NCBI RefSeq assembly: GCF_043497005.1
Contig: NZ_JBIEKE010000002.1
Location: 1,342,930 to 1,406,929 of the forward strand
DNA from: Halobacillus_A sp043497005
GTDB lineage: Bacteria; Bacillota; Bacilli; Bacillales; Halobacillaceae
DNA length: 64,000 bases
Direction: 5' to 3'
Each line of letters opens with the position of its first letter. Position 1 is the first letter of the stretch. Below are positions 1-8,280 of this stretch, piece after piece. Both the position numbers and the translations under genes were made by a program. The notes under the pieces are model-generated. The model had not been told where the DNA came from, ran no database searches, and saw only the letters and a program-made list of their open reading frames with translations.

Positions 1-49
1 GTATAAAATAATCTTAATTTTCCATTAAATAATTGTCAAGAAATAACAA

Positions 50-74
50 AGGGTGTCCTGCAATGGTACACCCT
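50..74 (-). terminator. Intrinsic terminator of the first gene
   Basis: Inverted repeat with arms AGGGTGT/ACACCCT just beyond the stop codon of the minus-strand gene; on that strand it is followed by TTTGTTATTT. Confidence 0.7.
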
Positions 75-87
75 CTGCTTATCTTCA

Positions 88-522
88 TTATTTTAATTCT
101 AAATTCGTTATGCCTCGTTCTTCTAGTTCATTTCCTAACTCTTCTTCTATCTGTAAACGACGTTCCATCATTTCATCTGATAATGGTACGCTAATATCTC
201 CATATTCTTCTTTCAAGCGCTTTTCAGACATCTTTTCAATCAGCATATCCCAAAAGCTGAATTCTTCATATTCATCTACATATTTTTCAAAAAGCTGGCG
301 TTCGTAAGCCGCTTGCAAATCATGAACTTCAAAAGCCTCTTGAAAACTGATTTTATCCTCAAGCCCGGCTTCTTTATACTTTGATAATACGAGTTCTCTA
401 ATTTCTTCAAAATTTTCATCTAATTCCAATTTTGTTGAATTGACCATCCAAGTACCAAGAAAAACGGCTTCAACTAACGTTTGGTATTGTTTCTCATCTA
501 ATTCCAAGTTTATCTTTTTCAT
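88..522 (-). CDS. Conserved hypothetical protein, 144 aa
   Basis: I do not recognise the family. The protein is acidic, apparently soluble, with no signal peptide or membrane segment, and is predicted largely helical with many Glu/Lys pairs. The reading frame is open up to 669, but the start at 522 is chosen because a strong AGGAGGG ribosome binding site sits just upstream and because the residues further upstream look non-coding. It is followed by its own terminator and lies downstream of the D-amino acid transaminase gene on the same strand with a 46-nt gap, so the two may be co-transcribed. Function unknown. Confidence 0.8.
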   Translation of the reverse strand: MKKINLELDEKQYQTLVEAVFLGTWMVNSTKLELDENFEEIRELVLSKYKEAGLEDKISFQEAFEVHDLQAAYERQLFEKYVDEYEEFSFWDMLIEKMSEKRLKEEYGDISVPLSDEMMERRLQIEEELGNELEERGITNLELK

Positions 523-568
523 GGTAACCCTCCTGGGTGATAATGTAAGCAGGGTCATTATACCATAC

Positions 569-1450
569 TTAAACTTCCTGCGCGAAAATCGAGGAAACCT
601 TGTCAATATGAGCATCCTGTTCATATTTCTCTTGAATTGTTCTCGTAATGGGCCCAGGCTTCCCTTCATTTACAAAATGTTCATCTACTTTAGTGATAGG
701 GGTTACTTCTGCTGTACTGCTCGAAAGAAATAGTTCATCTGCATACTGAATGTCTTCTACTCGAAACGCTTCTTCGATGAAAGGAATACCTTCTTCCTTA
801 CAAAATTGTTCCACTTTCATTCGAACACAGCCATGAAGGATATTTTTTTTCGCAGGATGGGTATATACTTTGCCCTCCCTTACTAAATATACATTAGAAG
901 AACTGCACTCTGTTATTTCGCCATCTTTATGAAGAATAGCTTCAAAGCAGCCTGCTTCACTTGCTGTTTGTTTAGCTATAACATTTGGAAGCAGATTCAA
1001 ACTTTTAATATAGCACCAATCCCAGCGGACGTCAGGCTGGGTAATCACAGATACCCCTTCACGCATAATTTCCATTTTGCGCGGTAAGTCCTGTACGTAA
1101 GCATATAAATTAGCTGTCGTGTTTAATGGAAACGCATGATCACGAGGGGCTGAGCCTCTCGTAATTTGCAAGTAAACTTTTGCATCCGCAGCAATGCTGT
1201 TTTTACGTAAAAGTTCGTCTAAATGGCTGTACATTTCTTTTTTTGTAAAAGGAATTTCTATTTTTACGGCTTCTGCTGAACGATATAACCTTTCCACGTG
1301 TTCTTCTATCAGATAATACTTCCCTTTATAGACTCGAATCACTTCGTATATTCCATCACCGAATTGCAAACCTCTTTCTTCAAATGGATACTTCAAATCA
1401 TCTTTCTTTACAAAATTCGTATGTGTCAAAATGTAGTCGTATACGCTCAT
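569..1450 (-). CDS. dat: D-amino acid transaminase
   Basis: Fold-type IV PLP enzyme of 293 aa, the usual length for Dat. It interconverts D-alanine and D-glutamate with their 2-oxo acids in the cytoplasm, supplying D-amino acids for peptidoglycan. The PLP lysine is expected at Lys149 (motif CYIKSLNLLPN), and the motif GEITECSSSNVYLV near residue 180 fits the cofactor-binding Glu and the region typical of the branched-chain/D-amino acid transaminase family. The start at 1450 follows AAGGAGG; a frame extension to 1525 lacks a ribosome binding site. A branched-chain or 4-amino-4-deoxychorismate role is possible for this fold, but sequence and length fit Dat best. Confidence 0.92.
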   Translation of the reverse strand: MSVYDYILTHTNFVKKDDLKYPFEERGLQFGDGIYEVIRVYKGKYYLIEEHVERLYRSAEAVKIEIPFTKKEMYSHLDELLRKNSIAADAKVYLQITRGSAPRDHAFPLNTTANLYAYVQDLPRKMEIMREGVSVITQPDVRWDWCYIKSLNLLPNVIAKQTASEAGCFEAILHKDGEITECSSSNVYLVREGKVYTHPAKKNILHGCVRMKVEQFCKEEGIPFIEEAFRVEDIQYADELFLSSSTAEVTPITKVDEHFVNEGKPGPITRTIQEKYEQDAHIDKVSSIFAQEV

Positions 1451-1556
1451 ATAAATGCCTCCTTGAAGCTGAATCTGTGTAACGCCTAGTTTACCAAAAA
1501 AACCGTGAACCGTCGTGTCATTCATATAATATTCTGAATATGGTACGAATGACCTA

Positions 1557-1590
1557 AATGAAGATCATCCTACAGAGGATGATCTTCATT
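1557..1590 (-). terminator. Hairpin terminator after spoVR
   Basis: Perfect 14-bp inverted repeat (AATGAAGATCATCC and its complement) just after the spoVR stop codon. The T-tract is poor (TTTAGG), so termination is probable but not certain. Confidence 0.55.
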
Positions 1591-1597
1591 TTGTGAA

Positions 1598-3001
1598 TTA
1601 TAAATATTTTTTCTGCACTCTTTTTCCACCATAACTAAAGGCCACATCACGGTCCTCTACTCTAGTTTCCATATGGACTGGTCTGCCCCACAACTGATAA
1701 ACATAAGGCAATGTTTTTTCTAAATAGGTTAAGTCCAGTTCCACATCTTCATAATGATGCTTAAGGTAAAGCTCCCCGCTCTTCATATAATCTCCATCTT
1801 CTACCGTAATATAAGGAAATCCACCATTCACTCGCATGGTGACGAGCTGATCCCGAACAGCTTCATGATCTTTATCAGTAATTTTGTACTTCTGGCCTTG
1901 CTTTTGAAATAAATATAAATCCTCTTCTCTTACTAATTCTTTAGTCAAGTAATTACGGATAAAACTTTGATCAGATTCAACTTCACGAACTTCAAACATT
2001 TTTTCCCGGCCTGATCCAGATTTCACCCCATGGCGGATCATATCTTCTGTTGGGTTATTATAACGATTCTCAATATCTTCAAAAATCTTCAAGCCTAAAT
2101 AATAGGGGTTAAGCTGGGTTTTGGAAGGCTGAACAACACTTGCGTTTAATTTAGCAAAATCAACCGCTTCCCCACTCGTTAAATCCATTTCCCTTATAAT
2201 TCGTGCATGCCAATAAGATGCCCATCCTTCGTTCATTATCTTTGTCTCAAGCTGCGGCCAGAAATAAAGCATTTCCTCTCGCATCATCGTTAAGATATCA
2301 CACTGCCAATCTTCTAATTCCCGGCTGAACTGCTCAAGGAACAGCAGCAAATCTTTTTCAGGCTGAGGCGGGAACTTCTTACTTTTTTTAAACACAGGTT
2401 CATCTGGTGATTCACCTAGCTTCCACAAATCATCATAAGGCGTTCTCCGCTTTTTCTTTTCACCTTCAGGTTCATCCTTCTGCCACGTTAGTTTTGGCCG
2501 AACGAGCGATGGATCGATATGCTCTTGAATCGCCAATACTGCGTCTAAAAATGACTCCACTGCTTCTTTCCCATGTTTCTTCTCATAACTTGCAATGCGC
2601 TCCGCTGTGGCAGCCATACTCTCAACCATATCCCGTTTTGTATTTTGGAAGCGAGCATTATTTTTAAAGAAATCGCAATGTGCTAATACATGTGCCACAA
2701 TCAGCTTATTCTGTATCAGACTGTTTGAATTTAGCAGAAAAGCATAGCAAGGGTTTGAATTAATGACGAGCTCATATATTTTACTTAATCCTAAATCATA
2801 TTGAAGCTTCATCTTATAGTATTGCTTTCCAAAGCTCCAATGAGAGAATCTCGTAGGCATTCCATAAGCACCAAACGTATAGATGATATCATCAGGGCAG
2901 ATCTCATAATGCATTGGATAGAAGTCTAAACCAAAACCGTCCGCTATTTCAGTAATTTCGCCAATCGCTCTTTCTAATTCAACTTGATCTTGCGGCTTCA
3001 A
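1598..3001 (-). CDS. spoVR: Stage V sporulation protein R (SpoVR family)
   Basis: Full-length SpoVR protein of 467 aa, close to the usual length of about 468. In B. subtilis it is a mother-cell protein needed for proper spore cortex; the biochemical activity is not established. Family hallmarks visible are the N-terminal FYPMHYEICPDDIIY and GMPTRFSHW segments and the conserved NSNPCYAFLLNSN stretch near residue 80. Translation starts at TTG preceded by AAGGAGGGGG. Across bacteria this family co-occurs with a PrkA-type kinase and a YhbH/DUF444 protein; both are encoded elsewhere in this window. Confidence 0.96.
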   Translation of the reverse strand: MKPQDQVELERAIGEITEIADGFGLDFYPMHYEICPDDIIYTFGAYGMPTRFSHWSFGKQYYKMKLQYDLGLSKIYELVINSNPCYAFLLNSNSLIQNKLIVAHVLAHCDFFKNNARFQNTKRDMVESMAATAERIASYEKKHGKEAVESFLDAVLAIQEHIDPSLVRPKLTWQKDEPEGEKKKRRTPYDDLWKLGESPDEPVFKKSKKFPPQPEKDLLLFLEQFSRELEDWQCDILTMMREEMLYFWPQLETKIMNEGWASYWHARIIREMDLTSGEAVDFAKLNASVVQPSKTQLNPYYLGLKIFEDIENRYNNPTEDMIRHGVKSGSGREKMFEVREVESDQSFIRNYLTKELVREEDLYLFQKQGQKYKITDKDHEAVRDQLVTMRVNGGFPYITVEDGDYMKSGELYLKHHYEDVELDLTYLEKTLPYVYQLWGRPVHMETRVEDRDVAFSYGGKRVQKKYL

Positions 3002-3160
3002 GTTGCCCCCTCCTTTGAATTACATAGTTATCTATATGAATAAAAACTATCTAAATGAACAAAGAAAGAGTATTTTTCACAATTGATTTTCTAATATAGA
3101 CTCCCCTATACGATAGCGAGGACATTTAAACGGGCAGCAAACCTTAATTAGTAAATATTA

Positions 3161-3198
3161 AAAAGCCAGGATTCCCTTTTTAAGAGAACCTGACTTTT
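3161..3198 (-). terminator. Terminator of the YhcN/YlaJ lipoprotein gene
   Basis: Long imperfect stem (AAAAGTCAGGTTCTC with its near-complement) followed on the minus strand by CTTTTTAATATT. Confidence 0.75.
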
Positions 3199-3200
3199 AA

Positions 3201-3746
3201 TTAACCTTCTTGATTAGGGAAAATACGGTCAACCATTTCGCCAAACTGACGGAAAAAACCTTCGACAGGTTCACCTTCCTCAGCATTGTTTACGTAGTTG
3301 TTTGTTAAGTCTACAAAATCAGGGTTTGTCGAGATATACACATTGTTGATATCCTGATCTGTATTTTTTACAATATCCGTAATCTGTTTTTCAATTTCAT
3401 CAGATACTTCATCTGACTCTCCGTTTTTATTATCTAATACAGCTGCGACATATGCATTATCACGGGTTTTTAATACATATGCATCTTCAATACCTTCTAC
3501 ATCTTTAGTAATACGATCTGCTGCACGTTCCGCTACTTGATAGTTTGTATTGTGCTGCATTCCTCGATCATTTTCTTCTCTGTTTTGAGGAGCCTCACTG
3601 TAATCCTGATCTGTTGTTCGTTCAAAACGTGTATTTTCTACTCCATCATAATTGCCTGTATTGTCTAATGATTCTTGTTGTTCAGCTTGACAAGCTACAA
3701 GCGAAAATGAAGCGAGCAAACCGATTGTAAATACTTTTAGTTTCAT
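3201..3746 (-). CDS. YhcN/YlaJ family spore lipoprotein
   Basis: Lipoprotein of 181 aa. Residues 1-19 form a signal peptide ending in the lipobox LVAC, so Cys19 would be lipidated. The mature part contains the family's domain: ADRITKDVEGIEDAYVLKTRDNAYVAAVL followed by a central Ser/Asp linker and a C-terminal segment around NVYISTNPDFVDLTNNYVN. In B. subtilis, YhcN and YlaJ are forespore/inner-membrane lipoproteins; a germination role has been suggested. The upstream promoter matches sigma-G (see 3777-3805), which fits. AAGGAGGG precedes the ATG. Single-gene unit with its own terminator. Confidence 0.9.
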   Translation of the reverse strand: MKLKVFTIGLLASFSLVACQAEQQESLDNTGNYDGVENTRFERTTDQDYSEAPQNREENDRGMQHNTNYQVAERAADRITKDVEGIEDAYVLKTRDNAYVAAVLDNKNGESDEVSDEIEKQITDIVKNTDQDINNVYISTNPDFVDLTNNYVNNAEEGEPVEGFFRQFGEMVDRIFPNQEG

Positions 3747-3776
3747 TTTATCTTCCCTCCTTCCATCGCTTACAAG

Positions 3777-3805
3777 TAGTATGCGTAGGGAAAGAAGAAA
3801 TATGC
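3777..3805 (-). promoter_or_regulatory. Sigma-G-type promoter of the spore lipoprotein gene
   Basis: On the minus strand GCATA and CATACTA are separated by 17 nt, matching the B. subtilis sigma-G consensus (GHATR, 17-18 nt, CATWHTA). It lies 31 nt upstream of the start codon of the YhcN/YlaJ gene. Confidence 0.7.
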
Positions 3806-3816
3806 GGTTGATTCAC

Positions 3817-4266
3817 TTAAAAAGGGAGAAGCCACCAAATATGTATAACCATTACGAATAAAAGCAAGATCGCATGAAAAAATAGCAAAAATACAGGCAT
3901 TAATTTGAATTGCTCATGCAGCTTTTGAAAGCTGATTTTAAGAAAAACGATAGAAGCAATCATAACGATATAAAAAAACAGGAATCCAAGATGATAATAA
4001 CTGCTAGCAGCTGTTATCCCTGTTTCATACCCAATAGCAAAAACTGCCCAGGGGGCCAAATAAGCTATGGCACACAAGGCGAACCATTTATATTCAGATT
4101 TCCTATAGATGACTGTTATAATAGCAAAAACTAAAGCCAGCACGCCCATTGTCTCTGTTAATACAACAATCGCTCGCTGACCTCCAGTACTTAATGATAA
4201 TAATACAAATGTAAGGAAAGCTATAACGTTTCCCACGTTAATCCAAATCCACTGTCTTTCCGTCAT
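3817..4266 (-). CDS. Predicted integral membrane protein, 149 aa
   Basis: Unrecognised protein with four to five hydrophobic segments (around residues 7-25, 35-55, 63-80, 92-110 and 125-147), so almost certainly a polytopic membrane protein. Two starts are possible, 4287 and 4266. The inner one is preferred because AAGGAG lies 11 nt before it while the outer has almost no spacing to a purine-rich site. It is close upstream of the spore lipoprotein gene on the same strand, but the sigma-G promoter between them argues against simple co-expression. Confidence 0.72.
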   Translation of the reverse strand: MTERQWIWINVGNVIAFLTFVLLSLSTGGQRAIVVLTETMGVLALVFAIITVIYRKSEYKWFALCAIAYLAPWAVFAIGYETGITAASSYYHLGFLFFYIVMIASIVFLKISFQKLHEQFKLMPVFLLFFHAILLLFVMVIHIWWLLPF

Positions 4267-4437
4267 TGAACCTAATGCTCCTTCCATTTCCTAACGAATC
4301 CTTTCCCGCCAATAATTTGAGTTCTATTCCTAATTTATAGTTGTCGATTTTTCCATAACTGTGAAGAACTCTCTCGTTTCTAAGTTACCCTTCAAGGAGA
4401 TAATAAAAACACTCCTTTCCAAGAAGGATGTGACTTC

Positions 4438-4674
4438 ATGTTTCCAGACGATTATGAGAAAGCTCTCCATTATATGATCTGGGGCCAGTGGGATGATTTA
4501 CTTGTCCTTATGGTAAGGACGCGCGATCACTTTTTAGCTAAAAAAATCGAGTGTTTCCTTCACGCTTTTCACTACCCAAACCATGAAGCTTCCCTATATG
4601 TATCACACGAAAACTTATTACACTATATTGACCATGCCCATGCTACGACGACAAAAACAGAGTATTATGTATAG
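4438..4674 (+). CDS. yhdB: YhdB-like small protein
   Basis: Short soluble protein of 78 aa with the stretch HYMIWGQWDDLLVLMVRTRD, which I recognise from the Bacillus YhdB family (function unknown). AAGGA lies 9 nt before the ATG. Its neighbours spoVR and yhcX also lie near yhdB in B. subtilis, which supports the assignment. A clear terminator follows. Confidence 0.75.
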   Translation: MFPDDYEKALHYMIWGQWDDLLVLMVRTRDHFLAKKIECFLHAFHYPNHEASLYVSHENLLHYIDHAHATTTKTEYYV

Positions 4675-4679
4675 ACAAT

Positions 4680-4708
4680 CCACCCTTCATCACACATAAG
4701 AAGGGTGG
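4680..4708. terminator. Bidirectional terminator between yhdB and yhcX
   Basis: Stem CCACCCTT/AAGGGTGG followed on the plus strand by TTTTCTTTT; the two genes converge here. Confidence 0.8.
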
Positions 4709-4715
4709 TTTTCTT

Positions 4716-6278
4716 TTACGTTCGTTCAGGTTTAACCTCAGTATTCACATTGAAATTCAGGTCAAACAAATCTTTACGACGGTCACGAAGCTGGCGCACC
4801 GTTCCTGATTTTCTCTGTCTTCTTAAAATCTCTAAATCCACGTCGCCAATGACAACACTTTCTACATTTGGATTGCATTCGCCTACAATACCGTCACGTG
4901 CAAATTCAAAGTCTGAAGGAGTAAAAATCCCCGATTGTGCATATTGAATATCCATATTTTCTACTTGTGTCATATTGCCAACCGTCCCTGCAATGACGGT
5001 GTATACTTGATTTTCCACCGCCCGTGCCTGGGCACAGTAACGCACGCGCAAGTAACCTTGACGATCATCGGTACAAAAAGGAACAAAAATAATATTGGCT
5101 CCCTGATCAACAGCATAACGGGCAAGTTCAGGAAATTGAATATCATAACAAATTTGTATGGCAATTTTTCCGCAATCTGTGTCAAACACTTTTACTGCAT
5201 CACCAGGCTGGATGCCCCACCACGTTCGTTCATTTGGAGTGATGTGTATTTTATACTGTTTTTCAATGGTACCATCACGTCTAAATAAATAAGAAATATT
5301 ATAGATCTGATCGTCCTCTTCCACAAAGTGAGAGCCGCCAATAATATTTACATTGTATTTCACGGCTAAGTAGGTAAACATTTCAATATATTCCTCCGTA
5401 TACTCCGCTAGCCTCCTGACGGATTTGGATGGAACTTTCTCTTCTAAAAAAGACATGAGCTGGGTCGTAAAGATTTCAGGAAAAACAGCGAAATCCGCTC
5501 CGTAATCTGCAGCTACATCAACATAGTACTCGCACTGTCGACTGAATTCTTCGTAAGAAACGATATTTTTCATCATATATTGAATAACCATGATTCTTAC
5601 AGGATGACTCGTTTTAAAGTGACGCTTCGATCTTGCCCGGTAGTCAATATTATTCCATTCCATTAGTGTAGCGTACTTTGAGGAGAGCTCATCATCCGGT
5701 AAGTAGTTCGGGTTGATCCGCATGACAGCAAACCCGTTCATGATTTGGAATGTTAGGACAGGATCATAAATGTTTTGGTTACGAACCTCTTCTACATATT
5801 CTCTTGGCGACATTTCGCTTTCATATTTATGAAAGTTTGGAATCCGGCCTCCAATGATAATACTCTTTAGATTATATTCCCGAGCCAGCTCCTTTCTCGC
5901 CTCATATAAACGACGTCCAATTTTCATTCTCCGGAATTCAGGATGCACCATAACCTCAATGCCGTACAAATTATACCCATCAGGATCATGATTCGTAATA
6001 TACCCTTCATCCGTAATATCGTCCCACGTGTGCTTGTCATCATATTCATCAAAATTGACAATCAGGCTTGAACAGCTGCCAATAATTTCATCATCATATT
6101 CCACAACAAACTGGCCTTCTGGAAAATGGCGCAAATGGCTTTCCAAGTGCTCTCTCTTCCATGGCTCCATGTTAGGAAAACAAAGCTTCTGAAGTTGAAG
6201 AAGCTGTTCAATGTCAGCGTCTATCGTGTTTCTAACAATCATTTTTTTCTCAAACTGAGATAAGTCTAACTTTGACAT
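4716..6278 (-). CDS. yhcX: YhcX: GNAT acetyltransferase fused to a carbon-nitrogen hydrolase
   Basis: Two-domain protein of 520 aa. Residues 12-200 form a GNAT N-acetyltransferase with the acetyl-CoA loop RRMKIGRRLY at 116-125. Residues 226-500 form a nitrilase-superfamily amidase with the Glu-Lys-Cys triad visible as Glu268 (FPEIF), Lys343 (QYKIHITPNE) and Cys377 (QICYDIQFPE). B. subtilis YhcX has the same architecture; its substrate is not known. Three Met codons are available; the one at 6278 is chosen because AAAGGA lies 9 nt upstream. No domain is truncated and all three catalytic residues are present. Confidence 0.92.
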   Translation of the reverse strand: MSKLDLSQFEKKMIVRNTIDADIEQLLQLQKLCFPNMEPWKREHLESHLRHFPEGQFVVEYDDEIIGSCSSLIVNFDEYDDKHTWDDITDEGYITNHDPDGYNLYGIEVMVHPEFRRMKIGRRLYEARKELAREYNLKSIIIGGRIPNFHKYESEMSPREYVEEVRNQNIYDPVLTFQIMNGFAVMRINPNYLPDDELSSKYATLMEWNNIDYRARSKRHFKTSHPVRIMVIQYMMKNIVSYEEFSRQCEYYVDVAADYGADFAVFPEIFTTQLMSFLEEKVPSKSVRRLAEYTEEYIEMFTYLAVKYNVNIIGGSHFVEEDDQIYNISYLFRRDGTIEKQYKIHITPNERTWWGIQPGDAVKVFDTDCGKIAIQICYDIQFPELARYAVDQGANIIFVPFCTDDRQGYLRVRYCAQARAVENQVYTVIAGTVGNMTQVENMDIQYAQSGIFTPSDFEFARDGIVGECNPNVESVVIGDVDLEILRRQRKSGTVRQLRDRRKDLFDLNFNVNTEVKPERT

Positions 6279-6362
6279 CTTCATTAATCCTTTCATCTCT
6301 AACTTCTACTTTCACTTATCCTGCTTAGTGCAGGTAACACTGTCTAGTATCTAAAGGTCTGT

Positions 6363-7784
6363 TTAACGAAAAGTCCGGACATACCACTGGATGAGTCGAT
6401 TCCACCTGCTGTTAAAGAGTTTCTCCCGCCAATACAAGTCAGCTGTCTGAGTTAAAGCATTATTTCTTGCTGGATAAGGATGAATAATCGTGGATAAGGT
6501 TTGAAATTTCTTATTTAGTGCCTGAAGAGTGCCAACTTCCTGCATCCACTCTCCAGCTCCTGGACCCAAAGCGTGAGCACCGATTATTTTTCCTTTGTCC
6601 GTTGTTATCACTTTAATGAGCCCTGACGTATTACGTTCAGCCATAAAGCGATCGGCGTCCTTCAACTTCGTTTTAAACGTAAGCAGCTTATCTCCATGCA
6701 TTGTAAATGCTTCTTCTTCTGTTAACCCCAGGTGGTAGATCTCCGGTGTAGTATAGACAACCCAAGGCACATTTTCATAAGACACTTTTCTCGAAAGACC
6801 AAATACTGCATTCGATACGGCAATTTTCCCTTCCATCCCTGCTACGTGGGTAAAAGGCATTGATCCATTACAATCACCTACAGCATAAATATGAGATTTG
6901 TTCGTTCGAAGACGTTGATCTACTTGAATCGCCTCATCTTTTGTTTCAATACCTGCCTGAGTTACACGTAGTTTTTCAACATTAGCTTTTCTTCCGGCAG
7001 CTACGAGTAAATGACTTGCTTGTACTGACGCCCGGCCGCCTTGCTTGTCGAAATAAACAGTTACACCTTGAGTAGACGACTCTACACGTTCTACTTGAGA
7101 ATGGGTAATAATGGTAAGTTTATGAGCAAGCGCTTCGTGAGCTAAAAGTGCAATCTCCTTATCTTCTTTCGAAAGAATACGTTCAGAACTTTCAAGAATT
7201 GTCACACTCACCCCTAAATCAGCCATGGCTTGAGCAAGCTCAACACCAATCACACCTCCGCCAATCACTATAAGCGAACTTGGTCTTTCCTCAAGTGAGA
7301 AAATGGTTTCATTCGTTAAATAGGGAACGTCCTCTAAACCACTGATTGGAGGAATAGCAGGGGATGATCCTGTAGCAATGACAATACGCCTCGCCGTAAT
7401 CACTTCTTCTCCTACTTTAAGCGTGTGATCATCTTCAAATTGAGCATCCGCTTCGTATATATCAATCCCCAAATCAATAAAACGCTGTTTAGAATCATGA
7501 ACCTGGACATCCTGAACCGCTTCGCGCACGCGTGCCATAGCTTTATCAAACATTTGATTATATTGCTCATAGGACAATTCCGTATGGGCCGCTGTTTCTT
7601 GAACTTCTGCAGCTGCCTGAATGAGTGCTTTAGATGGCATACATCCATAATGTAAGCAGTCGCCGCCTAACTCACTTTTACGCTCTATGAGCGCCACGGA
7701 TGCGCCAAAACTAGCTGCTCCAGCAGCTACAGTAAGGCCGCCCGACCCGCCCCCGATGACGGCTAGTTGAAAGTCATAATTCAT
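6363..7784 (-). CDS. MerA-like FAD-dependent pyridine nucleotide-disulfide oxidoreductase
   Basis: Flavoprotein of 473 aa in the dihydrolipoamide dehydrogenase/mercuric reductase family. Seen in order: FAD-binding GGGSGG at 11-16, redox pair Cys43/Cys48 (GGDCLHYGCMPSK), NAD(P)-binding GGGVIGVELAQ in the middle, AVGDCNG, and a C-terminal dimerisation domain. There is no N-terminal heavy-metal domain and no C-terminal Cys pair, so mercury reduction is not supported. In the segment matching the catalytic His-Glu of lipoamide dehydrogenase there is Tyr437 and Asn442 (HPYPARNN). It overlaps the upstream DUF1499 gene by ATGA, so the two are translationally coupled. Substrate unknown. Confidence 0.85.
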   Translation of the reverse strand: MNYDFQLAVIGGGSGGLTVAAGAASFGASVALIERKSELGGDCLHYGCMPSKALIQAAAEVQETAAHTELSYEQYNQMFDKAMARVREAVQDVQVHDSKQRFIDLGIDIYEADAQFEDDHTLKVGEEVITARRIVIATGSSPAIPPISGLEDVPYLTNETIFSLEERPSSLIVIGGGVIGVELAQAMADLGVSVTILESSERILSKEDKEIALLAHEALAHKLTIITHSQVERVESSTQGVTVYFDKQGGRASVQASHLLVAAGRKANVEKLRVTQAGIETKDEAIQVDQRLRTNKSHIYAVGDCNGSMPFTHVAGMEGKIAVSNAVFGLSRKVSYENVPWVVYTTPEIYHLGLTEEEAFTMHGDKLLTFKTKLKDADRFMAERNTSGLIKVITTDKGKIIGAHALGPGAGEWMQEVGTLQALNKKFQTLSTIIHPYPARNNALTQTADLYWREKLFNSRWNRLIQWYVRTFR

Positions 7785-8182
7785 GAAGAAGCCTCACTTT
7801 CGTATTTTTGTGCATACCTCTTGGAGAACTCCTCCATTCGTTTTCGATTAACTCCCAAGTCTGAATATCCCACTCTTGAGGAAGAGCGAAAATGAAGAAG
7901 ATTAGTTTCATCATCCATATAAAACTCAACGTCATCCTTGAACCTTAGCACTCTGGAGGTGAATGTAAAATGGAGATAATTTTCTGCTTCATCCTGCATT
8001 TTTACTCGTTTCGTTTTTTCTATAATACTTTTAACAACCTCCTTTGTTCTTTTCGTATTAACAATAAAAGGCAAAGGCTCCATCCTTTTATCATTTTGAT
8101 CGGTTTGAGTAGATACACAATTAGGCGACTTTGGACACGGTGATAAATACCCATTTTTAATTCCTGAATATAACTGCGCCAT
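7781..8182 (-). CDS. DUF1499 family protein
   Basis: Protein of 133 aa matching DUF1499: an N-terminal CPKSPNCVSTQ segment followed by a beta-rich domain (LHFTFTSRVLRFKDDVEFYMDD, LLHFRSSSRVGYSDLGVNRKRME). The family function is unknown. No signal peptide or membrane segment. AGGAGGAAGAGGA precedes the ATG. Its stop overlaps the start of the MerA-like oxidoreductase gene (ATGA), which suggests the two products are made in proportion. Confidence 0.85.
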   Translation of the reverse strand: MAQLYSGIKNGYLSPCPKSPNCVSTQTDQNDKRMEPLPFIVNTKRTKEVVKSIIEKTKRVKMQDEAENYLHFTFTSRVLRFKDDVEFYMDDETNLLHFRSSSRVGYSDLGVNRKRMEEFSKRYAQKYESEASS

Positions 8183-8242
8183 TCCTCTTCCTCCTCAGCT
8201 CATTGACTACTGTTTATATATTCACTATTTTGCTTATAAAAA

Positions 8243-8269
8243 AACACTTCCATTTATCCTGGAAATGTT
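8243..8269 (-). terminator. Terminator of sigI-rsgI
   Basis: Inverted repeat AACATTTCCA/TGGAAGTGTT followed on the minus strand by TTTTTTAT, just past the rsgI stop codon. Confidence 0.8.
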
Positions 8270-8280
8270 GAAATAATAAA

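Noticed and set aside
6363..7784. Mercury resistance (merA)
   Set aside because: No merR, merT or merP nearby, no heavy-metal domain, no C-terminal Cys pair; only the general flavoprotein fold is shared.
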